This document shows positions 32,501 through 44,100 of a stretch of 46,837 nucleotides of DNA, one piece after another. Positions within the stretch are counted from its first letter, which is position 1, and every line of letters starts with the position of its first letter. The position numbers were made by a program, and so were the translations under genes. Below the pieces are notes generated by a model. It was not told the DNA's origin and searched no databases. It saw nothing but the letters and a program-made list of their open reading frames with translations. This DNA comes from Chlamydomonas sphaeroides (lineage: Eukaryota; Chlorophyta; Chlorophyceae; Chlamydomonadales; Chlamydomonadaceae). Location: assembly GCA_001662425.1 (NCBI GenBank), contig BDDC01000714.1, forward strand, positions 1 through 46,837, given 5' to 3'.

Positions 32501-35500
32501 CGTAGCCGCTGGCCGCGCCACCGTCAGTGGCGGAGCCACGGCGGGCTAGCGTCATGGCGCCGGCCTCGGCGGGGTTGGCTGCGGCCCATTTCACGGGCAG
32601 GTAGGTGGGGAACTCCTCCATGAGCAGGGAAGTGCCGTCGGGCATGGACACCGCCACCTGTCGGGCACGAGATGGGCGCAAAGCACGGCAAGATCAAGCC
32701 CAGGGCAGATAACGGTTTGGGAGAAGGCGGGCGGGGCGCTGACGAGGGCTGTGTGGTCGTGGGCTCAAAGGCAGCTGTGCAGCATCCTCAAGGTCCTGCG
32801 GCCCGGCGGCGCACCTGCGAGGACTCCACGAGGATCTGGCCGGGGGCCGCCAGCGCCGCGACGCGAGCAGCCAGGTTGGCCAGCTCGCCAAAGTAGTCGG
32901 CTCGGCCTGCGAAATGCGGCAATGATGACACGAGATGAAGGCATGATGACACACGTGAGCAACGCTGCGCAGGGAAGCGGGCCCCTGCATGTGCGCACAG
33001 GCGCACGTGTTCGCAGGGCAGCGGGGTCGTGCGCGTGCACATTTGACGCACACGTGGCGCAGCAGGCCAGCACTCCTGCTTTCCTGCACCCACCGGTGTT
33101 CATGGGCTTTTTTACGTTGATGTACCCATACGCCATGCCCACGCGCACGCGCAGGCCGCGCCACAGGCGCTGCCCCTGGTCGCCCAGCACCTCCTCGCAG
33201 CCCGCCATGCCCAGCAGCGCGGGCGGCCACTCTAGCGACAGCAGGTCCTTTTGCATGTGGCACGCCCACGCCACGGCGTCGGTCAGGCAACTGCGAGGCC
33301 AGGGGCGCGAACGGTGGGGCCAAGGGGTCGTGAACGGTTGGACGGGTGTCTGGCACGGAGCGCAGCATGCAGTAGCAGGGCAGGAGACGCGCAGTCCACT
33401 GGTACGGTACTCACCCGAACACGAGCGTGAACTTCCCCGGCTCCGGCTCCTTGCACTCGTAGCCGCCGTAGGCCGGCAGCAGGCTGCGCGCCAGCGCCGA
33501 GTACTGCCCCACCGCCAGCTGGTAGGCGGTGATGGCCTGCAGCACCTGTGGGCGATGAGGGAGAGGGACAGGGGCATTGGCGGCACGGCCAGCTTGCTTG
33601 TGTTTCGTGAGCGAGGTGTGGCTGTAGGGTGGTAGCCGCTGCCATGCAGATTGAGGCGTGCGGGGCCGCCTGCCGCACCTGGTCCTCGGCCAGCTTCCCC
33701 TCCTCGGCCCTGTTCACTTCCTGGGGCTTGGCCACCTGCACAGAAGTGACGGACCAGGGCCTCGCGTCAGCATGCGGCAAGCTTGCGGCACCTAGCGTGT
33801 GGCGCATAAACCCCCAGCACGGTGAGCGAGCCTAACCCAACCGCTGCTTGCAAAGAGTTTGCGCCGTCCGCATGGACCCACCCCACTCGCGTCTACACCC
33901 ACATGCAACACCACACGCCCCCATATCGCCACGCCCCTCACCTTGACGAACACGATGGCCAGCGGCTCGTGCACGGAGGGCGCCTCTCGGTAGCCCAGCT
34001 CCAGCTGCTGCAGCGTGGCAGGCGGCTTGAAGGAGCGGCCGCACAGCAGCGTGGGCATCACCTCCAGCAGGTAGCGCGGCCGGCTGAAGTCGGGCGCCAC
34101 CACGTGCAGGCCCAGGTTGATTGTGTAGAGCGCCGAAGGGAAGGCCTGGCGGCGCGAGCAGGAGACAGGGTTGGGTGAGCGACAGGTCAGCAGGGGCGAC
34201 GCAGGCGAAGGGAGAGCGGGCAGCGCATGGGCTGAGGCAGCGCCTCCGAGCGCAGAGCCACGCGACAACGGACCTGCAGGAGGTCCTGCACGCCCTGCCA
34301 CGCCTCCTCCGTCATCAGGACCTGCCCGCCGTGGGCCGCGTCCGCCAGCGCCCGTGCCATCGACACCGCGGGACCGCTGTAGTCGGCGCCCGGCGCTGCG
34401 CACCAGGGATAGCAACGAGCACATGCAGATGGTAAGCCGAGCTGCGGGCCTGGTAACAGAGCCCCCAAGCCCGGGCCAGCCCAGCCGAGCCCAGTCCGGT
34501 CCGGCCCGCGAACGTTGCTGTTATTGTTCCACGCCTCACCGGCCGTGGGGTGGAAAGAGGCGATGGGCATGATGTCGTAGTCGGAGCCCAGGTGCAGCGC
34601 CGCCGCTACGCGGGGGCCCTTGAACACGAGCCGCCCGTCGATGCCGATGACGGTCTGGCCGAAGTACTCGGCCGCGGCGTCGGGCCAGCGGTGGTACATG
34701 AGGCCCACCTGGGCGCAAGTGGGGTGCGACTTGTTGCGCCGGCCAAGAAGCCAATCATAGTCGGGTGTTCGTTTGCTGGTGCTGGCGTACACAAGGGACG
34801 CGGACCGGCGCTGGACCGGTGCGTCAGAAGGGTGGCGTGGGGTATTGCTTACCTGCACGGTGTGGCAGAAGCGCAGCGCGGCGCTGGGCTCCCCGAAAGC
34901 GAATGCGAAATAGCCGCGGCGGTCGGTGAGCGCGTCGGTGCCGAACAGGTACCCCTCAAACTGCTGCGCCTGCTGTACCAGCAGCTGCTGCATCGCCAGC
35001 AGCACTGAGCACGGAACCTGCAGCGGCAAGGCACCATGGGAATCGTCACGGTTGGCGCAACGCCAGGGCGGCCATCGAGGCATTGCCAGACAATGATAGG
35101 CCCCGCCCCGTCGCAGGTTGCACCCCGGTCGCACCGCTGGCGAGCCCGCTTCGCGCTGGGAAGCCCTGTGAGACACATGCGACGACAGGCGGCGCCGACG
35201 GATGCGCTTGCCGGGCGGCAGCCGCAGCCGCAGCGAAACAAAGGTGAGTGCGCCGCCCGACAGCTCCGGCGGCTCGGGCGGGTCGACCACGTACAGGCCC
35301 CAGTCGCTCGCCATAGTGGCTCCTGCACAGTGACGTAAGAGATACCACTCAGATGCATGGCAGCGCATGCTGATCATTCGTGTCGACGGCTAATAGACGA
35401 CCAAACAATGAGAGCAACAAGGGCGGCGCGGAGAGAACGGGTCCATGTTCCCGCCCCCCGGCCTCACCTGGCGGGGGCCAGACCCGTACAAGCTTGCGCG

Positions 35501-37125
35501 GCGCCGGCATCTCCCGCCGCACGGGCCGCAACAGGGACCCGTCCACAGTGTACAGCCAGGACGGCTTGCCCTCCTCTGACCGCAGCTGAAACAGCCCCAG
35601 CCGCCGCACGATGGGGAAGCCCGCGCGCGCCATGTGGCCGCGCAGCTGCACCCACGCGTCCTGAGAGAGTAAGATCTGACCGCCGTGCGCCGCGTCGCTG
35701 ATCTGTTTGTCGGCAGCAGTGGGGTGTGCAGGATGGGGCAGGGAAAGCGCAACTACGGCACTAAGGGGCGCCCATACCACGCCCCGGCGCCGTGACGTGG
35801 CCTGTCTTGCCAGGCTGCCGCCCTGGCCCCTGAACCTGCGGCCTGGCTGGATTATGGCCGCACCTCCTGCACGATGGACACCGCGATGCCGACCATCATG
35901 GGCGCCTTGGTGAGCGCGTGCGGCCGGCACGCCACCAGCCCCGGCAGCGCCCAGTGCACGCCCATTCGCACGCGTGGGCCCTGGCGGGGGAGCGCGAAGC
36001 GGACGGCGAAGGGGGCAAGTCGCCAGTGGGCGCCTCAAAGCATCGCACGGCGGCCAACGCGGCAAGCCGCCAGGGCAGGCAGGCGGTTGATGGAAGATGC
36101 AGCTAAGCCCGCTACTTGGCGCACCTGGATGACCAGCTCGCCCTCCGCGTTGGTGACCGGTTGGCAACCGGGCAATCGCAGCACGGCCCGTGGCCATGGC
36201 GTGTCGAGCAGCTGCAGGCGAGGGGCGCACGGCCTGCCGTTAGCTTGACAACATGGGTGCTGACCTGTCAGGTCCCGCCTCGACCTGCGTACACTTGGGC
36301 TAGCTGGTTTCAAGACCAGCAGCTGTGACCCATGCCATGGGCTTCCGCGCCTTCCGCAAGATGCGGCACAGCCCTGCGTGCCTTGCTCTTGTCCGCTAGG
36401 CTCGGGGATCGCGGCGCACCTTCAGCTGCAGGTCCTGGCAGAAAGCGACAGCGTCCGCGACGGTGTGGAAAGCGACCAGAAAGCTGTCACCCTCAGTCAC
36501 AATCTGGGTCCTGTGAGCCATAAGAACAAGTGCGCGTCCGCGTTGCTGAAACAAAGCAGTTGCACTGACATGGTAGCGTATACAAGCTGCGTGGTCTATG
36601 GATGCTGTGGTCAGGGCCGGCAGCACCCTGAGCCAACAGCCCAAAACGGCCCCAACCGATTGCACTCCGGGCCGGCCGTACCCGTTGAACTTGGCAATGC
36701 TCTCCCGCATATGCTGATCATGTATTGCCAAGAGCTGGTCATAGACTGCACGCCCGGCGACGGAGAGCTGTGTGGAGCCCTCGATGTCTGTGGGCCCGTA
36801 TGGCAGGCAGGCAGCGGGGTGAGCCCTTCAGTGCCCAAACCCGTCTGTTGGTCCCGGTGCTCGCACCTGTGACCACGAACGCCAGCTCCCTGCAATCCGC
36901 GATGCTCTTATTGGGCCGTGCAGTCGCCAAGCCGCTCGCATCGCCGGGACAGAGCGCAGCGGCGAGTAAGCTCGAGTGGTGCTCCTTGAGACCATCCTTT
37001 TCGGTTCGTTGTTTAAGCGCCTCTGCTCTGCTCCGCCATAGCCACCACGCGAGCGCGGCGAGGAGCAAGCTGAGGACCGCGAGGATAGCTGCAGGTGTAG
37101 CTGCAGCCGCCGGGTGCACGCCCAT
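20583..37125 (-). CDS. Giant class III nucleotide (adenylyl/guanylyl) cyclase with three cyclase homology domains
   Basis: Thirty exons in phase total 12,633 nt and about 4210 aa: 37125-36867, 36787-36682, 36510-36420, 36211-36125, 35980-35864, 35702-35468, 35322-35177, 35017-34853, 34708-34540, 34395-34274, 34145-33942, 33735-33679, 33545-33415, 33290-33094, 32906-32815, 32657-32335, 32225-31990, 31898-31783, 31658-31372, 31210-30956, 30850-30517, 30369-29388, 29279-28821, 28704-28004, 27859-27442, 27344-26221, 26122-24089, 24004-23850, 23731-22630 and 22511-20583. The start ATG is preceded in frame by a TAA 18 nt upstream. Residues 11-32 form one membrane helix (AILAVLSLLLAALAWWLW). Three cyclase homology domains follow (about 79-255, 312-490 and 562-726), then a conserved-looking segment near 925-951 (ELRALGRFLLRGLDNPKVLY). 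The remaining 3000-plus residues are Ser/Ala/Gly/Pro/Gln-rich with poly-Gln runs. The enzyme would make cAMP or cGMP at a membrane; residue analysis favours ATP. The donor of exon 7 is uncertain (35177 or 35240, both in phase; the latter gives 4189 aa). Chlamydomonas is known for many large cyclases of this class. Confidence 0.88.
32815..33965 (-). other. Cyclase homology domain 3 (C2-like)
   Basis: Exons 11-15 encode AIVFVKVAKPQ, YGGYECKEPEPGKFTLVF, RGLRVRVGMAYG and GRADYFGELANLAARV. The two metal aspartates are replaced (Lys567 and Gly623). The residues contributed by the C2 half of animal adenylyl cyclases are intact and correctly spaced: Lys618, Asp699, Asn706 (seven after the Asp) and Arg710 (four after the Asn). 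Lys plus Asp is the ATP-selecting pair; guanylyl cyclases carry Glu and Cys. Confidence 0.8.
34290..35285 (-). other. Cyclase homology domain 2 (degenerate)
   Basis: The fold outline is recognisable in exons 7-10: GALTFV, then FAFAFGEPSAALRFCHTVQ, KGPRVAAALH and ADYSGPAVSMARALADAAHGGQVL. The D-x-x-G-S-T segment is missing, the second metal Asp is not at its place (TDRRGYFAFAF), the Asn is Ser470 and the Arg is Ala474. Asp463 is retained. A missed exon between 35176 and 35018 could in principle restore the first Asp, but none was seen there. By sequence the domain is catalytically dead. Confidence 0.75.
35600..36885 (-). other. Cyclase homology domain 1 (metal-binding, C1-like)
   Basis: The domain runs from ELAFVVTDIEGST to AAHGGQILLS across exons 1-6. 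Both metal-binding aspartates are present: Asp87 in DIEGST and Asp130 in TEGDSF. The Lys expected before TEGD is Val126. At the positions of the transition-state Asn and Arg, counted back from the shared GGQ, there are Ser216 and Glu220, and the purine-selecting position is Met209. RVRMGVH at 184-190 is typical of the family. The pattern is that of a C1-type half-site. Confidence 0.8.
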
Positions 37126-37494
37126 ATAGTTGTGTGGGCATTACACGGCGCCTGAGCTCATGATGTCTCGGTTCAGGCTGCTCGCCGGGCGTCGCCGCGA
37201 TGGAAAATTTACCCGGCGACGTGCCGAGCCCACGCGGCTCTCAGGCTGGGCCAGTGCAAGCTGTGACATGTCAAGTGTTGGGTGCTATGCAGCTTGCTGA
37301 ATGTCCAGCCGACCCATAGCTGCTGCACCGACTGAGCTTGCGTTGACCTTGCTGCTGCCCTCTGACCGAGCCTCAACCCACGCGGTCAGATGCCACAGTG
37401 TATCAACAGTTTATGAGACACGTCCTCGCGTGTATGACGAGTGCTTGAGGGGATTCACAAAAGGGGGGGTCGGTTTGGTGCCTCTAGCGTCGTA
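37126..37494. promoter_or_regulatory. Presumed 5' flank of the cyclase gene
   Basis: This is the sequence immediately upstream of the cyclase ATG on the minus strand. It is AT-richer than the gene. No clear TATA box or known element was identified; the promoter role is inferred from position. Confidence 0.3.
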
Positions 37495-37800
37495 ATGCGT
37501 ATTTGTGTCCTTATAAAAGAAGCAGAAGTGGATGTCGGCTCGCCTGTGAAAATGCTTCTAGGCGGTTCAAACCGCCAAACAGCGGTGCACAGCGCGACAG
37601 CGGGTGTAATGTGTATGGTGCTTGCTATGTCCCGTGAAGGTCAAATGTGTGTAGTCGTAACCCTGGGCGATTGGGGGCTTGGGGCAGTCGGAAGCATGGT
37701 CGCATTACTCGCCAAGTGTCAAAACCCGCCAAGTGTCAAAACCCGCCGCCTCCGCGCCCCGAATGCACCCGCTTTTGTGCACGCACCAACTCGGCTGTAA
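37495..37800 (+). CDS. Small ORF of unknown status
   Basis: A 101-codon frame opens at ATG 37495 and ends at a TAA that is itself part of a TGTAA word at 37796-37800. It reads MRICVLIKEAEVDVG..., with a middle section rich in Met, Val and Gly. The stretch is less GC-rich than the neighbouring genes. A TATAAAAG word at 37512-37519 lies inside the frame, which argues against it being this ORF's own TATA box. No domain was recognised. It may belong to a repeat or a decayed mobile element. Confidence 0.2.
   Translation: MRICVLIKEAEVDVGSPVKMLLGGSNRQTAVHSATAGVMCMVLAMSREGQMCVVVTLGDWGLGAVGSMVALLAKCQNPPSVKTRRLRAPNAPAFVHAPTRL
37560..37579. repeat. Near-perfect inverted repeat GGCGGTT-CA-AACCGCC
   Basis: A 7-bp stem with a 2-bp centre lies at 37561-37576. 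It could be a protein-binding palindrome or chance. Confidence 0.5.
37710..37746. repeat. Two direct copies of CCAAGTGTCAAAACCCG
   Basis: Two adjacent, essentially identical units of 18 bp lie within the small plus-strand ORF, where they add a QNPPSVKTRR-type repeat to any product. Confidence 0.8.
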
Positions 37801-40800
37801 CATACCCTGGTCGGAGCATCAGGTCGCACACGGAGTTACATTGCTTGGCAGTGGCAGACCCTTAGATCGCCAGTCGTTCATGCAGAAAGTCTATCAGCGC
37901 GCAGAGGCTCGTGGGCGCTGTGACCGCAACTGTGAATGCATCATAGGCGCTTGTAAGTTAGTGGAAGCTGGCCGTGGTCGGGCACGTGGCGTACTGTGCT
38001 CAACAGGACACGTCACGATGGTCGCCCAGCCAACCTTCTCGACTGCGCCGCGCCTGGGCCCGAGAGTGGCTACTGCTCTCAGACGAAAGCGCGCGAGGGC
38101 AACGGCGCCCACTGCGACGACGGAGCCGTCGAACCCTGTGCCAACGGTCCTCGATGACTGCCCGTGCCCCCTGCTGCCCCGCTCCCCCGCCCGGTTTCTT
38201 CCCTCGGCAAGGGGTTTCTGCCCTGGCCGTGGCCCCTCAGGCTGCGATCCCGCCCGCGCTCAAGCCCTGAACATCTTCCGGTTACATGCCACCCACCGCT
38301 CGCCACACTATCATGTCACTGCCATGCTGGCACAAGGTTTACGCGCTGCCAAACTTTGGACACGCCATTCCGCTCACGACGGCAACGGCGGCGCCAACGC
38401 TCGCTCCCTCTCGCTTGTGCCTGGGCAGGAGCACCTGGGCGCAACGCAGCCCCGACAGGCCTCTGCAGAGGCACAGCTCGGCCCATCCTGGCCCGGGGGG
38501 CGCGCTTGCTGCCCACCTGTCCCATCGGCGTGACAGGGCCGGCGCCCCGCTCCTGTCTGCCACGCTTGCAGCCAGAACCACACCGGTGCCCGGTCGGTTT
38601 CGCCTCACATGGGTGGAGAGACACAAGGGTTTTACGAAAGGAGATCGTGGGCAGGCCTTGGCATCCCTTGGCGGGGCCGCCCACGCAGCCGCCTAAATAG
38701 GCGCGCACATCACTCTCAGGGGCCGCAGCTGCCGTGGACGACTGCCGGTTGCTTGCCTGGGCGCGCTTCGGACGGAATGGCCCGCGCAGGCGCTCTTGGG
38801 GGTTGGGCCAGTGCTCGCGGGGCCTTGAACGGCCCCCGGTCCCACTGTGCTGCGCTTCAGGTCTGTTGAGGGGCTTTCAATGATGCATGATATGTTGAGG
38901 GGCTCGCTGAGGCACTCCCACGTGCCGTACATGGCGGTGGCTGGCAGAGCAGGCGTCAACCGGGCGGCCGTCAATGATGCAGCCCTGGCGCACGCTGCAC
39001 CGCACCCCACGCGAACACCATGCGGACGTCGCCAACACACCCTCTGTCGGACGGGGGGGCTCATTGTGGCCCCCGTCCCCAAGCGCCCCCTCGTCTCCGC
39101 CCTCAGCGGTCCCCCGGAGCCCCGGTCACACGTACCCTGGCAGGAGGGGTCCCGCTGGCCCCCGCGCGCGTGCCGCAGGCCAAGCGTAGGAGCGCGTTGT
39201 GAGGGTTCGCGCATGGGTGCATGGCTCGCCCCAATAAGAGGCCACCCAGACCAAATCCAGACCGCTCGCAAATTTCGCAGCGGCAATAATATAATACCGG
39301 CGGGGAGGGGTTCAAACCACCAAGACATCACAGACGGCTGGGTCTGCGCTCCCCGTCAGGAGCTTTGCCTCGCCGTCACTGGCGCAGGTTCTGACCCCGT
39401 CCCCTTCGGCACCGGCGGCCCGGTTACTGTAACATCAGCGTGGAAGAAGAGTGGTGGCTACCTGACACAACCGGCGGCCCCGCAACAGCGCGAGCCCCTC
39501 AGCAATGTGCAACGCTGGGCGACGGCGGAGCAGGCCACGGCCCCGGGGGCTTCCTGCACTGCTGAGCCGGGTAGCCGGTCCGTGGCCCTCCTCTGGCATC
39601 AGTGCTTGCGCTCGCTGAAGCCCCTCGAAGTCCGGCGTCCCGAGCAACCGCTTACAGTGACGCGGTCCGGCACGATGGCCCATCACACAGGCGGACCGCT
39701 TCCAAGCAGCCCGATAACAGAACTCGATCACCACGAACCACGATCGCCGGCCGCGCACGCCCTTGGGCCTGTCGTGGCGAATGCCTTCCAACAGCGCTCT
39801 GCGCGCTCGGCTTGCACCTGATCCAGATATGCATAACTGCTCAGGGTAGCTACCCCATGATCTACTTTGCATCCTGCCCAGCCTGCTGCTGGCGGCAACA
39901 GCGGCTGGCCGCGCGCCGCTCCCGGACCAGAACGCGCGGGCGGCCAGTCAAGCCCCCGGCAGTGGCACCTGCACAGCAGGCAGCTCAGCGGCGACTCGCC
40001 TAGATGCTGGGTCCCAGCTGATACCTATGCCCGTCCGCGCTACAGCTCTAGCGGCCACCGACACCAGCACGGCATGGGTTGGCTCGGCTCATCCGATGCA
40101 ATGCGAAATTGCTCCTCAGCCACGAGACAGCGTGGCTCGGGGCTTACGCGACCCAGCCCGGACAGTGCGCTTGCGCTCCCAGGGCCTGGCCACAACCAGG
40201 AGGCGCAGGCCAAAACTACACGCCCGCGACCCCTGACCGGAACCGCTTGGCTCGCCTGCATCCATGCCTGCCACCGCAGCTCTTTTAATCAGGAACCAGC
40301 GTGAAAGTAATTGGAAGGTACCTGAGACAACCGCAGGCCCTGTCCTTGCACCCTGGCCTGCGACACGACCCTCCTGGCCCCACTGAGCGCACAGCAATGC
40401 ACGTGCGCTGCTCCACATACCCAGACTGCTGCCCGGGTATGTACCTGGACATGTGCCAGCGCCGCCGCTGGCCAGGCGTCACAGCGCCACCCTACCGGCA
40501 CACCAAGCCTGGCTCCAACTGAAGCGCGCCCGGTGCCTGGGCCAGGCACGGCGCTCAGGCCGCCAGCAGCCGCCGTCATCCGCCAGCCTTCAGCGGCGCA
40601 GCAGCGCCACCTCGGCAGACGAATCCCTGGTCGCTCGAACCACATCCTTGCTGCACGCACATGCTCACCCGACCCACATGCTCGGTCAATGCCCATGCGT
40701 ACCACACTTGACCCACATTGCACCGCGACGCTGCATGCCCCGCTGCATGCCCTGCCCTGCAAGGCGCACCCTGACGACGCGCAATCCTTTGGCCGCTCCG

Positions 40801-40905
40801 CTCCCGGCCGCACAGCAGCGGCGCCCGGCCGCGGCGCCGTGCGCCGCTACGACACTCAGCCGACACAGCAGCCAGCCCCCAGCCGTTGTCACGCAGAGAG
40901 AGAGA
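37801..40905. other. Gene-poor spacer, possibly old repeat DNA
   Basis: Long open frames occur on both strands (for example 38847-39821 +, 39435-39872 -), but their composition and the lack of exon-like phase structure do not support a gene. Two diverged copies of a c.tcagcgtg.aa...ggtacctga.acaacc.. block occur near 39430-39480 and 40297-40345. The motif ACCCACAT recurs near 40670-40720. I call no gene here. Confidence 0.45.
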
Positions 40906-40910
40906 TTACA
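40906..40910 (-). terminator. Poly(A) signal TGTAA of the MYND gene
   Basis: TGTAA on the minus strand, the usual poly(A) signal in Chlamydomonadales, lies about 270 nt after the stop codon of the MYND-finger gene. It sits in a purine-rich, lower-GC patch. Confidence 0.55.
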
Positions 40911-41180
40911 CCAGAGAAAGGAAAAACATGCCGAAACTTAAAACGCAAAGCAGAAGCCCAAAAGACCAGCCACGCAGGCAAGTTACCAACCAGGTGTTGG
41001 TTGCCTGTAGGTCGCGCCCTGCCGCATAGGTGATGCGACCACCGCGCATGCGCTATGCGCGCGCCCAGCCATGCCGCTCGCAGCCTGCTGCTGCGGCATG
41101 TGCAGCAAGCTCATATCCCCTGCAGCCCTTTGCCCGTTGTCGCCTTGCCCTGCCCCTCGCCGCTGCCATCCACGCCCCGC

Positions 41181-44100
41181 TCAGGCCTGCGCCCCCGCGC
41201 ACGCCGCCTTGTGGCCCGCCTTCCAGTGCGCCCGCTGGCAGGCGCGGCAGCAATACCACACGGCACCGCACGAGCCGCACGCCTGCAGCTTCACGCCCTC
41301 GCCGCCCGCCTCGCCATGCCGCTGCGAGCAGCCCGGGCTGCCGCACACGCCCAGCAGCCGCTGCGCCGCGTCCGGGGCCGGCAGCGCCCGCGCCGCCGGC
41401 AGCAGCTCCCGCACCGACGGCAGCGCGTGCAACACGCACGCCAGCGTCTCGCCTGTGTCTGCGGGGCTGGGGCTGCTCCGTGCTCCGCCACCGAAGGCGC
41501 CCGATGCGTGCAGGTAGTCGTTAAGCGCGGCGGTGGCCAGGCTAGGGCCGTGGTGGCCCTCATGCATCAGCGATGTGGCCAGGGCCGAGAGCTCCTCCTC
41601 GGCCCAGTGCAGCCCAACGCCTTGCGCGTCCGTGGCGGCCTCCTCGTCCGGCTTCCAGCACGCCGCCGCCACCTCGGCCGGCAGCGCCAGCGCCAGGGCG
41701 CAGCACAGCGCGACCACAGGGTAGGGGTCCAGGTCGGGAAGGCCGTCGGCCCGCCGCGCCCGGCCGGTGCCGGCGCCGCCAGCGCCCCGCCGCTCCACCT
41801 GCTGCACGCACAGGCGGGCAAGGGCCGTCAGAATGATTCTCTGGTGTTAGCTTGTCATAAGCTGCTGCTAACATCGACGAAAGACTCGCGCCTGCACAAG
41901 TCTCTTCGGCGAGAGGTGCGGTCCTACCTGGAACCTCAGGACACCCGTGGCCGCGTCCGCGAATCGGATCGCGCCGGCAGACAGCAGCAGGACGCGCCAG
42001 CTGCCGGCGGCGGGCCCAGCAGGCACGGCGCCGGTCTCGGCGCCGGCGGCGGCGCCGCCGCCGTGCAGCGCCGCCAGGGCCATGAGCAGCAGCACGTGGG
42101 TGGTCGACGTCAGCGTCTCGTGCGCTGCCACCGCCGCCGGCCCTGTCAGGACCGCGTCGCCACCTCGCTGCGGCAAGTAGCGCCGCCGCCAGGTCGCAAG
42201 CGCGAGCAGGAACGCCGGCTCGGACAGCGCCGGCAGGCAGGCGGCGCTGCCGGCGCACACGACCGCCCGCGCCTGCGCGCTTCCGCTGCCACCGCCGCTG
42301 GGCAACGCGGCGGGGCGCAGCGAGCGGTGCAGCGACTCCAGCAGCACGGGCGCGTAGCGCAGCACGGCGCCAGCGGCCATGGGGCCCGACGTGTGACGCG
42401 GCACTCGGCTGGCCGCGAGCGCACCGAGCGCCGCGAGCAGCGCGACGGCGTCGCGCGGCGGGCCGTGGAGCACAAGCGGAGCAAAGAGGGCCGCCAGGTC
42501 GCACCCGGCCTCCTGCGCGACCTCGTGGATCTCGCACACGGCCGCGTGCTCGACGCCGTCAGGGTCCGCAGCGGCGCGGCGCAGCAGGCCCTCCAGGCAG
42601 CGCGGCGCGCCGCCGGCTAGCGCGGCGGCGATGAACGGCAGCGGCTGGGACGGCACGGCGGCGCGGTCTGCGTGGGGGGTGGTTCGGTAGGGGCGGCAGG
42701 CAGCGGCATTGGGCGACTGCGGGCCTTGGGCACAGGGGCGTTCACGGCTCAGGGGCCTCCAGGGCCTAGGCGAAACGTCCCGGCGCGGCGTAGGCATGCA
42801 GCCGTCCTCCCTGGCCCAAGCCGTGGCCCTGGCGGCGCTCCTTGCAGAGCCCGCTGGCACTCTAACACAAGATTGCAGTACGACTGTGAAGACTCTTTGG
42901 CAACCCATGTTAACCATATGATTGATATGAAGGAGAGCAAGGGCAGCGGCAACCCTGCGCACCTTGCTGGTCCTCCTTGCTCGTGTCCTCGCAGTTCAGC
43001 ATGTAGACCGACCACCGAGCCCAGCCGCGCAGCAGGCCCCGCGCCTCGCCCAAGCACGGAGCGACGGCGGCCGCGAGGCGCCAGCCCTCCGCGGCGGCGG
43101 CGTGACAGCGCGGCGGTGCGTTCACCGGCAGCTGGGAGCCTTCGCCGGACCGCAGGCACAGGAAGATGAAGCGGAGGGCCTTGTTGGCCACGTCCAGGGC
43201 GTCCTGGGTCGGTAGAATGAGAGCCGAGCTGCCGTCGCTGCCCTCCGCAGCCGCCAGCGACGCCGCCGCCAGCCGGCCCACGCGGAGCGCCAGCGGCAGG
43301 GCCAGGCGGTCTGGCGGGTCTTGCTCGACTAGGTCGTATATGAAGGGGCCCTGGGTGTCAATGCTCATCAGCAGGGCCTGGATGGCGGCGCCGTCTAGCT
43401 TGCCGGGCCGCCGCCGAGCTCGCGCCGCCGCCTGGCTGCTGGTGCCGGCGGCGGCGGCGGCGGCGGCGGCACCATGTGGGTCGGGCGGCGGCAAGCGGGC
43501 GCCATTGGCTCCAATGAGCGGCACGCGGCTGAGCAGCTCCCGCGGCAGGCCGTACGTGCGGCCGCCGTCAGCCGCACACAGCGCCGCCAGGCCTACGAAG
43601 TGGCAAGCGTGGCGAGCCGAGGGGACGGCGCCGGCGGCCGGCACAGTGCGGGCGTCGTGGGCTGCGCACGCAACGATGCTGGCCTCCTTGAGAGCACACG
43701 CATCATTGAGGAAGCCCCATGTCACGTCCGCCATCGCCTTCTCGGCGCCCTGGTATTGCGGCTGCGCCTCGGGCGTTGTGAGCAGCACGCACACGAAGCG
43801 GCCAACGTGGTCCAGCAGGTGGCTAGTCCGCACCGCCGCAAGCAGCGCCTTGGCCAGCGGCGCGCTGGCCTTGCACTTCGCTGCCAGGCCGAATATGAGC
43901 ATGACCATGCCGCGCATGAAGTACATCAGGTCAGCGGATGCGGGCGACGACCGCAGCGAGCTTGTTGCTGCGGCGACGGCGCGGGCAGCGCCATGCATCG
44001 TGTCCACCTTCAGCAGCGCAAGGATCCACTCCTCGAGCACCGCTTCGCTGCAGTTTAAGGGGAAGACGAGGACGGAGATGGCTTGTAGCATGCGTGTGAC

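Noticed and set aside
32815..37125. A separate smaller cyclase gene ending before the low-complexity tail
   Set aside because: No in-frame stop was found from exon 16 onward; every further exon joins in phase down to the TGA at 20583, so a single gene is the simpler reading, although an alternative early poly(A) site cannot be excluded.
37512..37519. TATAAAAG as a promoter for the small plus-strand ORF
   Set aside because: It lies downstream of that ORF's ATG, and no convincing ORF begins at the right distance after it.
38286..38696. Plus-strand 136-codon ORF with a near-complete antisense ORF
   Set aside because: Both strands are open over the same stretch, neither shows domain or exon structure, and the region is repeat-like.
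39285..39325. tRNA-like box B (GGTTCAAACC) near 39309
   Set aside because: No cloverleaf or box A could be placed at the right distance.
41055..42620. 521-codon plus-strand frame opposite the MYND gene
   Set aside because: It overlaps two exons whose minus-strand frame ends in a MYND finger; the plus frame has no recognisable motif.
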